NCBI RefSeq assembly: GCF_025612915.1
Contig: NW_026441700.1
Coordinates: forward strand, 1 to 64,000
Origin: Magallana angulata
Taxonomy: Eukaryota; Mollusca; Bivalvia; Ostreida; Ostreidae
Length of the DNA: 64,000 nucleotides
Direction of reading: 5' to 3'
The translations under genes were made by a program, and so were the position numbers. Shown one piece after another: positions 12,140 through 23,770 of the stretch; the stretch's first letter is position 1; every line of letters begins with the position of its first letter. Under the pieces are notes generated by a model, which did no database searches, had not been told where the DNA came from, and worked only from the letters and a program-made list of their open reading frames with translations.

Positions 12140-12990
12140 TCTATAAGACATAACATCGAAACGTTTAATTTAAAATAATGCAGTGAGGGTGCATTGATAA
12201 TCTTTGGTGCTTTCTATTTACATAACTAACCTGGAAACCTTTTTTTAATTAAGATTACTAAAACAAAGATCTCTCCATATGAACTGGAATAATTGATCAC
12301 TTTCAGATGAATATTGAGTGTTTCAAATTCTTACAATATACGTAAAGTTGACTAATTACAGTAGGTGTCGTCCCTAGACTTGAGCACTTTGTATTCCAGC
12401 CACCGTCTGTGTTTTTTACAGCAAGTACGCTCTGCTATCATTGTATAATCATCTTTAAAATATTTTATTTTAAACTAGTTTTAGAAATACCTGGACACGA
12501 GATTCAAACGGAAAGAAGTGTCTGATTATGTGAACGGGAATGTTACAGGTGTTTACAATGACTCATCATGAGTCACGCGCTTCAAGGGGACCCCTTCTAG
12601 CAGGTGCGGGTATTGCGCAATGTCCTCCCCAGAGGCAATATAATATAGCACTTTTCTTCAGCTGAATGAGCATTGATTTCTATGATGTATGGATAATTTT
12701 GAATATGTTGCCATATTACTTACTCTAAACTTTCTTTGCCTTGCCCTTGAACTTTTTGTCTCAATTTAGCATTGACGATTTTTGTCAAAAAGACGCCCAC
12801 GTGACCCTAAAAAGTCACCTGACCGTCAAATTTAGACATGGTCAAGTAAAGGTGACCCATATCTTTACAAAAACATACAAAACAGTGTTGAACTATTCAT
12901 TATGCAGAAATGAATAGACAAAAGCAAAACGACCTCCTTTTACTGCTGTTTAAAAGCAAAATGTTGCCTTAACCGTCTTGCGTTTGATCA
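12140..12990. other. Non-coding stretch
   Basis: No gene or structured repeat is recognised between the HECT pseudogene and the OTU relic. Confidence 0.5.
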
Positions 12991-12994
12991 AATT

Positions 12995-13380
12995 CACAGT
13001 ACACTGGAAGATGAGAATTGTTTATTTAGAGCAGTGTCCCATGCAATTAGCGATTCGGAAGAAAATCACCAGATTCTCAGAATGAAAACCATCAAACATG
13101 CTCAGAAAAATTCTGAAAAGTTTATAGTCATTTTAAGAGAGGGTTACAGCTCAGTTAACGAGTATATAAAGAACACGAAAATGGACAAAATTGGTACATG
13201 GACAACAGAATTTGAAATTTTGGCCCTGTCCCATCTCCTGTCTTGCGATATTTAAACTCACATTAACGAAAATTCTCAATGGCTAAAATTTTCCGGTTAT
13301 GTTATCGGTCAAGACAAGTCACTTATTACAGGGACTATTTTGTTACAGCACCAGCACGAAAGACATTTACAAAAAACTAG
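12995..13380 (+). pseudogene. OTU-type protease relic, Helentron-like
   Basis: The plus strand reads DENCLFRAVSHAI (the OTU catalytic Cys box, Asp-x-Asn-Cys-hydrophobic-Arg). It is followed by TTEFEILALSHLL, then a stop, then more similar sequence (NENSQWLKFSGY). The Helentron protein at 48.6-45.6 kb has the same order: DGNCFFRAISF, then ATEIEILALSHLL, then ENKWITFSG. I infer that this fragment came from a related Helentron. It has at least one in-frame stop and no flanking Rep or helicase, so it is a dead fragment. Confidence 0.65.
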
Positions 13381-13758
13381 CTGTTATAAATAGATAATTA
13401 TAAATAATAGGGCATAGTTTATTAGACTATATCTTGTTAATTTTTTTTTTAATCGTCAAAGACAAACACCTCGGCGAACGGGTATACACAGGGTGCTCGG
13501 CCAACGGGTATACACAGGGTGTTACGCAACTTCGAATCTTACAGGATTGCGTAATCGCACGGGCACTATACACGGCCGTCTGGGATGTCGCGCATCCCCC
13601 CTTTTGAAGTTACCCACAGGCTGTTTCGCCGAGAGTCCCCTTCTCTTTGAAGTGATGCCGTTTGCGGCGACAGACTGTCTAGCTATCTAGAAGTACCCGG
13701 ATTCTGACCACGCACGTGCAGCCCTGGTTACTTCTATTCTAGCTTCAGACAGAGAAAG
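13381..13758 (+). other. 5' flank of membrane-protein gene
   Basis: Contains a duplicated block (AACGGGTATACACAGGGTG at about 13477 and 13503) and GC-richer sequence than its surroundings. It leads directly into the ATG at 13759. I see no clear TATA box. Confidence 0.4.
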
Positions 13759-14519
13759 ATGCAAGTGGTTTTTGTTTTAGTTTTTAGTTGTAGTTTAGCT
13801 CAGCCATGTAGGCGAGGAGAAGATGTTGTTACGTGTTTTAGATTTGTTAGGAGGGAGTTTGAAGGCACTAGGATTATGAAAATTGCCGATGTGAATGCCC
13901 CACGACTAGATCTGACAGAGTTTGAAGATTTGGAACAACTACAGATAGTCAAGTCCAGGCTGTCCTGCAACGCCATAGAGAGAAATCAAGGGACGATAGT
14001 CATTCTTGGCTCTAAAGAATGCTCACATGTAAGTTATAATTATGCCTACATGTTCACGTAGATAGTCAGTTAAAAATAAAAAAAAGTGTTTGTTAACATT
14101 CATATTTACTTTATTTATTTTAGGATGTAACTACCGAAGAAACAACGAGCACTCTGACCAGCACGCTGACCAGCCTGACGAGAGACGTCTTATCGAACGG
14201 CACATGTAAATAAAAAATTTTTTTTAGTACGCGTCTAGGAGACTTTGACAACGATGGCTGAAAAATTATGATTTTTTTCCCCATTTAAAAACGAGATAGA
14301 TACTTTGAATGTAAATGATACAATATTCAGAATGTATTATTTTAACTTTTAGATGTTAAGCTGATTGTCCTATACGGAGTGATTTCCGCCATTTTTATTT
14401 TGACGGCCGTGATTTGTATTGCCCTTGCGCTATGGAGGAAATGTAGGGGGCGCACCCACGCCATAGCCGATGCCGAATCCCTCGTGTACTTCGATATGAG
14501 TGACTTTAAAGTCGAATAA
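13759..14519 (+). CDS. Small type I membrane protein, 3 exons
   Basis: Exons 13759-14028, 14124-14205 and 14353-14519 (phases 0 and 1) give 172 residues with intact splice sites. Exon 1: signal peptide (MQVVFVLVFSCSLAQP) and a Cys-bounded module with a leucine-rich look (RLDLTEFEDLEQLQIVKSR, LSCNAI, ending GSKECSH). Exon 2: a Thr/Ser-rich stalk (TTEETTSTLTSTLTS) with an N-G-T glycosylation site. Exon 3: a transmembrane helix (LIVLYGVISAIFILTAVICI), basic stop-transfer WRKCRGR, and a tail with YFDMSDF. The stop codon lies inside an AATAAA signal (14515-14520). This is a cell-surface protein by architecture. The ligand is unknown, and I do not know a named family. The design parallels the gene at the right end of the window. 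Confidence 0.75.
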
Positions 14520-14719
14520 ATTGTATATATTTTTTTTATAGTGGTGACTATTTTGATTTGCATTCTGGAATGGATTTTCCGGGAGGAAGAGGTAATCCAA
14601 CGGGAGGAAGCAGCAATTCAGCCACGGCAAGTGCAGATTCCCCCGCCACCAGTCCCCCGTAGATCCAACCGTACCAGGAGACACCCCCGAATCGCTTATC
14701 GTATTGACTTGTGAATAAA
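14515..14719 (+). promoter_or_regulatory. Two poly(A) signals overlapping stop codons
   Basis: AATAAA at 14515-14520 contains the stop codon of the first tail exon, and AATAAA at 14714-14719 shares its first base with the stop of the second. Each tail exon thus carries its own poly(A) signal at its stop codon. Regulation by alternative polyadenylation is an inference. Confidence 0.6.
14542..14714 (+). CDS. Alternative last exon of the membrane protein
   Basis: Preceded by a strong acceptor (T-tract then ATAG). The exon starts in phase 1, exactly as exon 3 of the gene does, so exon 2 (14124-14205) can join to it directly. It encodes a short hydrophobic stretch (LVVTILICILEWIF), an acidic REEEVIQREE segment and a proline/arginine tail (QIPPPPVPRRSNRTRRHP) that looks like an SH3 ligand. 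TGA overlaps a second AATAAA (14714-14719). The hydrophobic stretch, at about 14 residues, is short for a membrane helix, so this isoform may be poorly anchored. It could also be a relic of a duplicated gene. Confidence 0.55.
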
Positions 14720-15360
14720 GCGGACTGTGTGTGATGTAAATAAAAGTATGTTGTTATTGTTGTTTGAACTACATTGATATACTTTGAATTAAATTGTTAT
14801 AACTGATTATCATCGTCTTTCTTTTCCTACTGGTACAAAGTTGAATCAGGTGTTACTAAAAGTTCATTACATAACCAAGATCATTGAGGCACCATGAGTA
14901 CGATGCATAAGAGCAGTCGTCGATATGTTGGAACTAGTTGATAAGAGAAAAAAAAATGTTGAGTAATTAGTCTTACGTATCAAGTATCATGAAGTATTCA
15001 AACCTGTCAGCGAGGAACAATAAGTTAACAAAATGTCTGAATTTCAGACCAAAATGTTGTTGATATGTTGAAACATGTTTATGACCGAATCATGTTAGAA
15101 TTATTCTTACGTAAAAAGTTTCACGAGGTAATCAAACAAGATCAATGAGGAACAATAAGAGCAAACGAAATATTATATCAGAGTTAACAAAATGTCTAAA
15201 TTACATGCTGAAATGAGGGGCGATGGAAATGAGTTTGAACACGACTTTATCTCTTAATAAAATAAAAGGTTGCGAAATTTTTATGTAAATAATGAAGTAA
15301 GATATAGGTATATATAAAGTCGACTATTTCATCAAAAATACTGACATTCTGTATTCAACA
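14720..15360. other. Intergenic stretch
   Basis: No gene is seen. There are loosely repeated segments around AACAATAAG/GAGGAACAATAAG (near 15017 and 15150), which suggest an old local duplication. Confidence 0.45.
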
Positions 15361-15365
15361 CAGCC

Positions 15366-15700
15366 ATGGCCGTAACTCTGTTCAGCTGCGAATTGGGAGA
15401 AGGGTGAGTTTTGAGCATTATAAAAGACGAGGCGGAGTATTTTAAAGATCTCCGGATTGTTGAAAACGACGATCAGCCGTCCAGGAAAGGCCAGCGCCTA
15501 ACACCGAGCCGTTGGAAGAACCTAATCAACAACATTGAAGACATAGAAAAAGGAAGTAGAGAGTATGAAAAATAAAGAGGACGTCGACTACCGACTTCAC
15601 TTGGGAGGTAACATATTTGTTTCAATTAAAACACCGTACTGGTGCTTGAACCTCTGGGTTGTAGGGATAGTGCTGATTAAATAGAAATATGGCGGACAGT
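15366..15700 (+). pseudogene. PC4-like coding remnant, broken
   Basis: Plus-strand text from an ATG at 15366 contains RKGQRLTPSRWKNLI followed by DYRLHLGGNIFVSIKTPYW. Both are reminiscent of the PC4/p15 single-strand DNA-binding fold (basic KG-x-x-L-x-x-x-x-W helix; GG-x-x-F-V-x-I strand), apparently two adjacent repeats. Several interruptions make it non-functional. PC4-like genes occur both in hosts and in large DNA elements, so I cannot say which origin applies. The family call is tentative. Confidence 0.35.
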
Positions 15701-15975
15701 GCCTATTTACGAGCAATGTTCCGCTTTAAGATATTGTGAAAGCATTTTGAAAGGGTTCAAGGGGAGGGAGTTTTATCAATTAATAGAGTTATCTTCCCTT
15801 CTTCATATTTAGTAACTAATCATTCAATATAAATCAAATGTAAATAAGGTGACATACTATTTATCGAAATAAACAAAAAATCAAGTGAAATTTATCAAAA
15901 ATTTCTTTCCCTAAATTGTTAACACCTCTATTCAATAAATCAAAACTTATCACAGTTTACAATTTGAATTATTTT

Positions 15976-16158
15976 CATGCGCGGATCTAGAGGGGGGGGG
16001 GGGGGGTCGGGGGGGTCCCGCCCCCCCCCCCCCCCCCGGAAAATGAAATTTATTAAATTTACACAGTAAAATTATCGCGAAAATATGCCTCGGACCCCCC
16101 CTGGCAAACACAATTATCCTTCGGACCCTCCCCTGGAAAAATTTTCTGGATCCGCGAT
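15976..16158. mobile_element. MITE-like G/C-tract repeat, complete copy
   Basis: It begins ATGCGCGGATCT and ends GGATCCGCGA, giving inverted termini around G and C homopolymers and the text CCCCTGGCAAACACAATTAT. It matches the copies near 8.65 kb and 58.7 kb. Non-autonomous; no coding sequence. Confidence 0.6.
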
Positions 16159-16159
16159 G

Positions 16160-16875
16160 AGCTATCCATCCTAGTGAAGGATCATTTATGGAAGATGGAG
16201 GGACACCTCATGCAAACAATATTCCCATTGGGTGAATTTTCACCCAACATGATGCTGAAAGCTATCATCAGAGGAAGGAATATTGTTGAGATGTAAGTTG
16301 TAAAAATTCAAAAAACTCAATTAAGTCATCTTTCAGTATTACAATTGTTGAAATACACATAAGTTCTGACAGTTTTAAAAGACTACTAATCCAAAATACT
16401 ATCTATCACAGTATTTTTATTAACCCACCTTTGTAAAAAGTCACTTACAGTAAACCAAGCTTATAATCAATGCTTAAAAATAAGTAATTATCAATAGGGT
16501 AAAGTAAATTATCCATATATTTAAGCAAATTTTGAGGTCCTTGGTACTTTGATATAAACATCTTCTACAGTATTTTATATGCTTTTTATAGATATATCGA
16601 ACTTGATACACTGGTAATCTAATGAAAATCTTTACAACTCTTTGCTTGATTGACATCAAAATTTATACATAACTCCTACAAAGTAAAAATCCCTTCTTTG
16701 TTTAGAGGTCACATATCTTAATGTGTTAATGAATTGAATTTGTATTAACATAGGAGTGTCATTTACTTTAGATATTGAAAACATTTTGCTTGATGTAGAT
16801 CAAACTTGATAAAACAGTAACTCGTATAAAGTACTTGTTCCTGATCTTAAGGACAAGGTCATGTTTAAACCATTT
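16160..16875. other. Non-coding stretch
   Basis: No gene or clear repeat is recognised. The sequence is AT-rich. Confidence 0.5.
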
Positions 16876-17793
16876 TTATGCCCTCGCCCTATGCCTATCA
16901 GCCCTTTCTGTAATTCTGTCATTCCATCATTCACTTTCTGATCATTACCTCAACAACCCTTGGGCACATTCAACTCAAATTTAATATATTGCGGTGTCAT
17001 ATTAACATACAGGTTGTGTTCTAATATCGTTCTGGTCCGATGATTTTTCACAGAGTTATGCTTCTTAAACTTGAAATTTAGAAATTCACATTCTGATCAT
17101 TATCTCAACAACAGTTGCACTCATTCAACTCAAATTTAATGTATGGATGACAGATGTGTCGCAGAAATATACAGATTGAGTTCAAATTTAGTTTCGGGCC
17201 GATGGTTTTTGACAGAGTTATGTCCTTGAACTTTCAAAAGAATGAGAAAAAAATGACCATTTTTCACTTCCCACTCATTTTAAAGGATATTTCATATGTG
17301 GGTTTTTTTCACTAAAAAATACAGGTTGCGTTCAAATTTTTCCAATCCAATGATTTTTGACACCTATACCTTGAACATTGAAAAAAAAGGGAAATTCTTT
17401 GTTTCCACTTTAACATTTGAAGGGGTGCTTATATAAAACTGATAATTCATATGTAAGTCATTTTCTAGAAAATACAGTTCAACTTTGAATGTGGTTCCGG
17501 TTCAATGACTTGACAGAGTTATGCGTCTTGAACTTTGAAAAAAATGACAAACTCTCGGTTTCCGCTCTCTACCTTTTGAAGGAATGCATATCTAAAGCGG
17601 ATATTTCATATGGGGGTTATTTAATAGAAAATACAGGTTGAGTTTGAAATCGGTTCTAGTCTGATATGCCTCTTGAACTTAAGAAAATTAAGTAATTCTC
17701 AGGGATACTAACTTCTTTTAGAATCAAACAAATAGTTCCATTTAAAGTTTTGGCTGCTTGCGGGGGCATTTGTGGCGTTACAACACATCTAGT
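16876..17793 (+). mobile_element. Helitron-like non-autonomous repeat (ATGCCC family)
   Basis: The 5' side reads ATGCCCTCGCC and the 3' side GCGGGGGCATTTGTGG, a terminal inverted match. The 3' end has a small hairpin (TTGTGGCGTTACAACA) followed by CATCTAGT at 17787-17793. The interior is about five diverged tandem segments of 130-160 bp around TGACAGAGTTATGC and TCATTCAACTCAAATTTAAT. The CTAGT terminus after a hairpin is the Helitron/Helentron 3' signature. Confidence 0.55.
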
Positions 17794-18039
17794 TTCAACA
17801 TACAAATTATTGTCAACTCACTCTTTTAAGAATCCTTTGCTTCATTCCCATTTAAGGTGATGTATGGGAAGTCTATAATTAAAAGTACATTTTAACTCCT
17901 TATTTAAAAGGTTACAACATCATTATACTTGTACATTTATTTATAAAAAAAACATACTTAAGATAAATTCTAATTGTCTACTTCTTTTCCTTCTATTGAT
18001 AGATCATCAATTGAACTTGCTGAAGAGGAATAAATTGTC

Positions 18040-19610
18040 ATGACGGATTAAAAGTTTGCTCTCCTCAAGACATACTTTGACGGACTATGGTCAAGATTTT
18101 TTTATTTTTTTTTCTAATTTCTAGTTTTCATTTCAACTACGAAATGTTCAGCTACCATTACACTTTTCAAAGAAGACTGGTTCTTTCATTTTGATTTTGA
18201 AATTTTTAAGTAAGCACTAAAATCTTTGGTCAATTTTTTGTGAAATACAAATTGCCTTTGCCCTTTCTCTGTTAAGGCTAGAATACCTAATGTTCAGCTA
18301 CCATCAATCATAATTTTAGATATTTTGTGAATTTCTTGGTTGTTTTTTTTTTGTGAAATACAAATTCCTGTTGCCTTTGTTAAGGCTAGAATAACTAATG
18401 TTCAGCTACCATTAAGCTTTTCAAAGAAAACAGGTTCTTCGTTTGAATTTGCTCTCCAGAAGACATAATTTGATGGACTATGGTCAAGATGTTTTTTTGT
18501 TTTCTTATTTCTTGTTATAATTTTAATTTTGAAATGTTTAAGTAAGCAGTGCTTAAAATCATATTTTCAGATATTTTGTGAATTTTTTGTGAAATACAAA
18601 TTGCCTTTGACTTTTTTGTGGAATACAAATTGCCTTTGCCTTTACTCTGTCAAGGCTAGAATTAATAACTAATGTTCAACTACCATTAATCATATTATTA
18701 GATATTTTGTGAATTTCTTGCGGGGTTTTGTGAAATATGAATTCTTGTTAAGGCTAGAATAACTAATGTTCAGCTACCATTTAACTTTTGAAAGAAAACT
18801 GGTTCTTCATTCGGGTTTGCTCTCCTGAAGACATAATTTGATGGACTATGGTCAAAATGTTTTTTTTTGTTTTTCAATTTCTTGTTTTCATTTCAATTTC
18901 GAAATGTTTAAGTAAGCAGTGCTTAAAATCATATCTTAGATATTTTGTGAATTTTTTGTGAAATACAAATTGCCTTTGACTTTTTTGTGGAATACAAATT
19001 GCCTTTGCCTTTACTCTGTTAAGGCTAGAATAACTAATGTTCAGCTACCATTAATCATATTTACAGATATTTTGTGAATTTCTGGGGGGGGGGGGGGGGT
19101 TGTGAAATACAAATTCTTGTAGACTTTACTTTGTTAAGGCTAGAATAACTAATGTTTACCTACCATTAAACATTTAAAAGAAAACTGGTTCTTTGTTCGG
19201 ATTTGGTCTCCTGAAGACATAATTTGATGGACTATGGTCAAGATGGTTTTTTTGTTTTCTAATTTCTTGTTTTCATTTCAATTTCGAAATGTTTAAGTAA
19301 GCAGTGCTTAAAATCATATTTTCAGATATTTTGTGAATTTTTTGTGAAATACAAATTGCCTGTGGCTTTTTTGTGAAATACAAATTGCCTTTGGCTTTTT
19401 TGTGAAATACAAATTGCCTTTGCCTTTACTCTGTTTAGGCTACAATAATTAATGTTCAGCTACCATTAATCTTAATTTTAGATATTTTGTGAATTTCTGG
19501 GGTTTTTTTGTGAAATACAAATTCCCGTTGCCTTTACTTTGTTAAGGCTAGAATAACTAATGTTCAGCTGCCATCAAACTTTTGAAAGAAAAACTGGTTC
19601 TTTGTTCGAT
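18040..19610 (+). repeat. Tandem array, about 380-bp unit, 4 copies
   Basis: Unit landmarks GACTATGGTCAAGAT at 18083, 18474, 18840 and 19227, and GGCTAGAATAACTAATGTTC before each copy, give spacings of 391, 366 and 387 bp. Smaller repeats (TGTGAAATACAAATTGCC) vary in number inside units. No coding potential. A G tract lies near 19085. Confidence 0.8.
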
Positions 19611-19842
19611 TTGTTGGAGTCTGTAAAAATCAAATTTGTACTGTACTACACAAAACAGTGCAAAATGGAATGCTTCACACATTTTTACCTATCCTGGCCG
19701 GAAGGAAACAAAAACATTAATTTTCAACTTTTTTGTTTTGAAAATTGTTTATTATTCAATAGAGACGCTTTAATTACTTTGTTTTAAAATCGATGCACGC
19801 ATTCTCGAGATTTTTGGGCTCCAAAGTACTGAAGCGAGAGAC

Positions 19843-19912
19843 CGCGTAGCTCAGTCGTTAGAGTGGTTGACTTGTGTCCAGGCGACCGGGGTTCACTATC
19901 CGAGTGCCGAAT
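19843..19912 (+). repeat. tRNA-like module (SINE head)
   Basis: CGCGTAGCTCAGTCGTTAGAG looks like a pol III A box, and GGGGTTCACTATCCGAGTGCC looks like a degenerate B box, 35-40 bases apart as in tRNA genes. The acceptor stem does not pair, so it is a SINE-like promoter rather than a tRNA gene. A second copy with only the B-box half lies at 22130-22166. Confidence 0.55.
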
Positions 19913-21251
19913 GTTATTTTTTCTTTAATTCTGTTTTGATTTAATACGATTTCATCTTTGAAATCATGAACTTTAAATATTTATGGTTTTAATTTTATCA
20001 GAAATTTCAATAAAAGCGCCTTTTGTCCAGCAAAATGATAGTATCTCCAGGCGTTTTCTTTACATTTTGTCAAAGTTCATTTTCAGTCGTCCATTTCCTG
20101 TCCCGCAACAAAAAGCTTGTCGCATCGAGATCTCTAAAACGATAAAGACTTGAACATCCAGACTTTATAGTATGATAGACCGTGTTTAAACTATTTTGTT
20201 TTGTTCGTCGTAACTTCCGGTCGTCACCGGAAGCTCTTCAAAAATAATTTTTTAAGCATTAAATATTCTTTACATAGAATTGAAATATATATAAATATTT
20301 ACATATGTCATCTATCCGATGTTAAATAAACAACAACACACTTCTTCCGGTGAGATATCTCAATTATCTCGGGTAGCTTTATAAAACCAAATTTTTGTAC
20401 CCTAGATATCTTAGAAACTGTAAGTGATCAAGACACGAAACTTACATGGATGATAGACATTTGATTGAACATGTGTTTAAACGGTTTCATTTTGTCGACC
20501 ATCGCTTCCGGTACACACCGGAAGAGTTCAAACAAATTATAAGCTGTTTATCAGTTTAACTGTATTCCTTTGATAATTTCAGTTAGCTCTATAAACAATC
20601 ATGTACGATGGGCAAGTATACAATCAATATTAAATTCAATTTTCATTGAGCACTTCCGTTTGTCCGTTTCCTATCCCGAGACAAAAAAACCTTATTTTGC
20701 CGAGATCTCAAAAACGGTAACGACTTGAACAACCAAACTTTCTGAAAGACCTATGTATGTAATGTGGCTAGTGAATAAATGTACATTAGGTGTCCAAAAA
20801 TTATGTATTCATTTATAGTTTCGGCATAATGAGTATAGATTAAAATGATTTGAAAAAATGAATTGTTTAATGATTGTCTTCTTACTAATCGAAAGTCAAC
20901 ACTAAAAAATCATTTTTATTATAGGTGGTGTACTTTTTCCTTTTTGTGTATGTCTACAGATACAAGTCTTTTGTCTGTCTTAGATTAAGAAAAACCTCCG
21001 AAGTTAAACACGAAAATATACACAGGACCGAGTGACTGGGACAAGGTGTGAAAACTGACCACCTGTGGGGGATTAAACAGATGTAAATACCGATCGGCGA
21101 AATACAATGTTAAAACAAAATGACTGATTTTCACTTTTAATAAAAAAAAATTCATTACGGCAGGGTCCATGGGGGTTATAATTATTTAAAATCTTAAGTT
21201 TATAATTATTTACAAAGAACTACATACATGATTAATTAATCTCTCTCTCCT

Positions 21252-21310
<59 letters not shown>

Positions 21311-22428
21311 ACAAATGTAGTTTATAGCAACCTGGTGCATTCTTCTCTATGTACTTAATGTTAATACTATAAACATCATTATAAAAATCAATATCAAGTA
21401 CCTAGGATGAGTAATAATCCCCTGTTGACCGGTTGCACCCGATGTGTATTTAAAAGTGCCAAAGATGGAACTTTCAAATTTTCAGCGATTTACGATTGTA
21501 TCTTTAAAACGATCGATTTTCTGTTTTAATTTTATGAAAATTATTAATCACAATGATAGCGCTATTTGTCCAGTATAAATATACATGTACTGTGGTTTCA
21601 TTAATATTCAAGGGTATCAATGTTTGTGGTTAAAGTGAAAATCACAGTTTCAAGGATACGTAAATTCGTGGCCAATGACACTATCAATACAAACAGTTAG
21701 TAGAAATTGCACTTCAGTGAATATTTATTTTCATGGATAAACTTAACAACGAAATCCACGAAAATTGGTATTCAACGAATATTGATGAAACCACAGTATG
21801 TCTATTTAAACTTTTTGATCGTCACTTCCGGTCCCGAGATATATGTATCAAAGATTTCATGTTTTTGTTTGATCACGAATTTTTTCAAAAAATTTCAATT
21901 AGAAAGTTAAAAATTTCACTGATGATTATTACTCTTTATCCGCAGTGCCCTTCACACTCCGAAAGTCCATCGTAACTTCCGGTCGTCATTGAAAGAAACA
22001 AAATTCAATTTTTTTTCACCTTTTCTTGTTTTAAAATATTTTTTCAGTCATGTTACCATACAGACCCTATAATGAATGGAGAATATGTATTTTTGTTCTA
22101 AAATCTATCCACGTTAGAGTGTAACACTTTTGTCCGGACGACCCAGGTTCAATCTCCGAGTGCCGACTCTTTTTTTTTCCCTTAATTTTGTTTCGATTGA
22201 AAATATGATCTCTAAAATTGTGGATTTTACTAATTTCCGTTTGAATTTTATCATAAATCACAGTAATAGCGCCCTGTTGTAGAATTAAGATATGTCTGTT
22301 GAAATCTTTAGAGAGGCTTACTAGAATTTTAGAAGGTGTTGAGAAATAAAAGAATCTATCTCGACGGCCTTTTTAAGGTCCATTCAAACGGAAGACCTCT
22401 CGTTGCTCGCAACGAGATTGCATCTAGT
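19913..22428 (+). mobile_element. AAGGTCTTCC-family Helitron-like repeat, long copy
   Basis: Internal landmarks CGTCGTAACTTCCGG/TCACCGGAAG, GAGATATCTCAATTATCTC and GATCAAGACACGAAAC occur at 20205-20520. The 3' end GGAAGACCT, hairpin TCGTTGCTCGCAACGA and CATCTAGT ends at 22428. These match the arrays at 27-32 kb and 49.8-50.3 kb. Inside are a (CT)n(CA)n microsatellite (about 21241-21308) and a half tRNA-like module at about 22130-22166. No genes. Confidence 0.55.
21241..21308. repeat. (CT)n(CA)n microsatellite
   Basis: A CT-rich run followed by about 24 uninterrupted CA units. A simple repeat. Confidence 0.9.
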
Positions 22429-22869
22429 TTATTATTATTATTAGTTTAAACAAGATATGTTTGTGAAATACTTATGCCCCCCCCCCCCCCCCTGAAAACA
22501 TCCAGAAAGAAAATGAACTGCAAATATTTGGAATTTTGTGAAGTCCAAGGGGCTTAACTCTTTCAAAAATTGCTCTATCAACTCATACCAAAACCAAACT
22601 TGACCTAGATATTATTTAGATAAACCTAGATCTTCCAAATTTCATATCAACATGTGCAAGAAAACAAATTAAAGCTCATTACTAAACTTAGTGGAAAAGC
22701 GTAAATTCCAAAGGACATTTAAAACTAATGTCTCTGTACGTCAATAAATTCCCGCGGGGAGCGAAGATATCTTTAAGCGAATCTGCGTTAAAAAAAACTA
22801 TTTTTTGTTATTTTTTATAATTACTGTTTTTCACATTAAACGTAATGTTAAATTCATTTAAATCTTGTG

Positions 22870-23770
22870 CTTTTTACTTGCACATTTCACCAGCCACTTG
22901 GTCATTCACTGGTTGAAACTGAAACACAGTGTTTGTCGCACCACAGTATCCGTCTACCGGATATGCCCCCACACGCTTTTCGCGACCGGTGTTCATTTTG
23001 TGTTGTATCTGGACACCCAACGCATGCGCAACCCAATTAAACCAGTTATATTGGGCCATATATTCCTCTCTCACAACCGGGCGAAAATTGTTTTCCTGAA
23101 GCCGTCTCACAAACGCACCGGTAGACATTTCCTGGTCTAAAGCCACAGGTAGAGTGCATTGGCGTCATATCAAACAACGTTTTCTTTGCTTTAGCATGTC
23201 GGTGAAAAATTATGGAGGGTCCGCCAATAATGTTGTTTTTACACTATAAAACAAGTCCTTGTCCTCTTCTCCAAACAAGGAAAACGAAGTTCCGGTTCTC
23301 GCGCTTGCGTTGAACAACGTGTGCCGTGCAATTCCCGGCACGACATGGCTGATTTAAAGGTGTCGATTTTTTACTGAAAATAGAAGTTTTGTAATTTTGT
23401 CGCTGCAGAGACGAACGGTTAGACATCTAAATTATGATACCATATTAAAAAGTCTCGCAGACAGGTAATTTTCTCTCGCTCCCAGACGTCCTTACAGAAG
23501 TCGTATTCCTCTTCAGTAATGTGTTACAAAGAGCTATAAAATGCTTTGTGCGGTGGAAGAGCGCCTTCCTCTAATCGTGAAAAGTCGTCCATATATTCAT
23601 AAGGGAAAAAGTCCTTTGCTTCCGGTATCCCGTATGCTTTAAGAAATTGACTGTTAGACGCACAAGGAGCTAGCAAATTGGTGATATCCATAAATCGTAA
23701 TGAATCATTGCTAGGTACTGTAGACGTATTTTTTTCCACGGGGTCATCATTCCGCGGAATCACAATATCA
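22870..23770 (-). mobile_element. Fossil of a protein-primed DNA polymerase element
   Basis: Minus-strand pieces resemble a family-B, protein-primed DNA polymerase: RFMDITNLLAPCASNSQFLK, then FFPYEYMDDFSRL and TEEEYDFCKDVWERE near 23.5-23.8 kb. Further downstream (23146-22874) is an endonuclease-like stretch with YPVDGYCGATNTVFQFQ. This combination occurs in Polinton-like and related self-replicating elements. The copy is broken in several places and truncated at both ends. I see no capsid or integrase genes beside it. Age appears moderate, since motifs are still readable. Confidence 0.5.

Noticed and set aside
18040-19610. A CRISPR-like array
   Set aside because: The repeats are about 380 bp with diverged internal repeats, not short repeats with unique spacers, and the DNA is eukaryotic.
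19843-19912. A functional tRNA gene
   Set aside because: The A and B boxes are recognisable, but the acceptor and anticodon stems do not pair and the B box is degenerate. A related half copy sits in the same repeat, so it is a SINE-like module.
21733-21975. An 80-residue coding frame
   Set aside because: It falls inside the AAGGTCTTCC-family repeat and has no domain or splice support.
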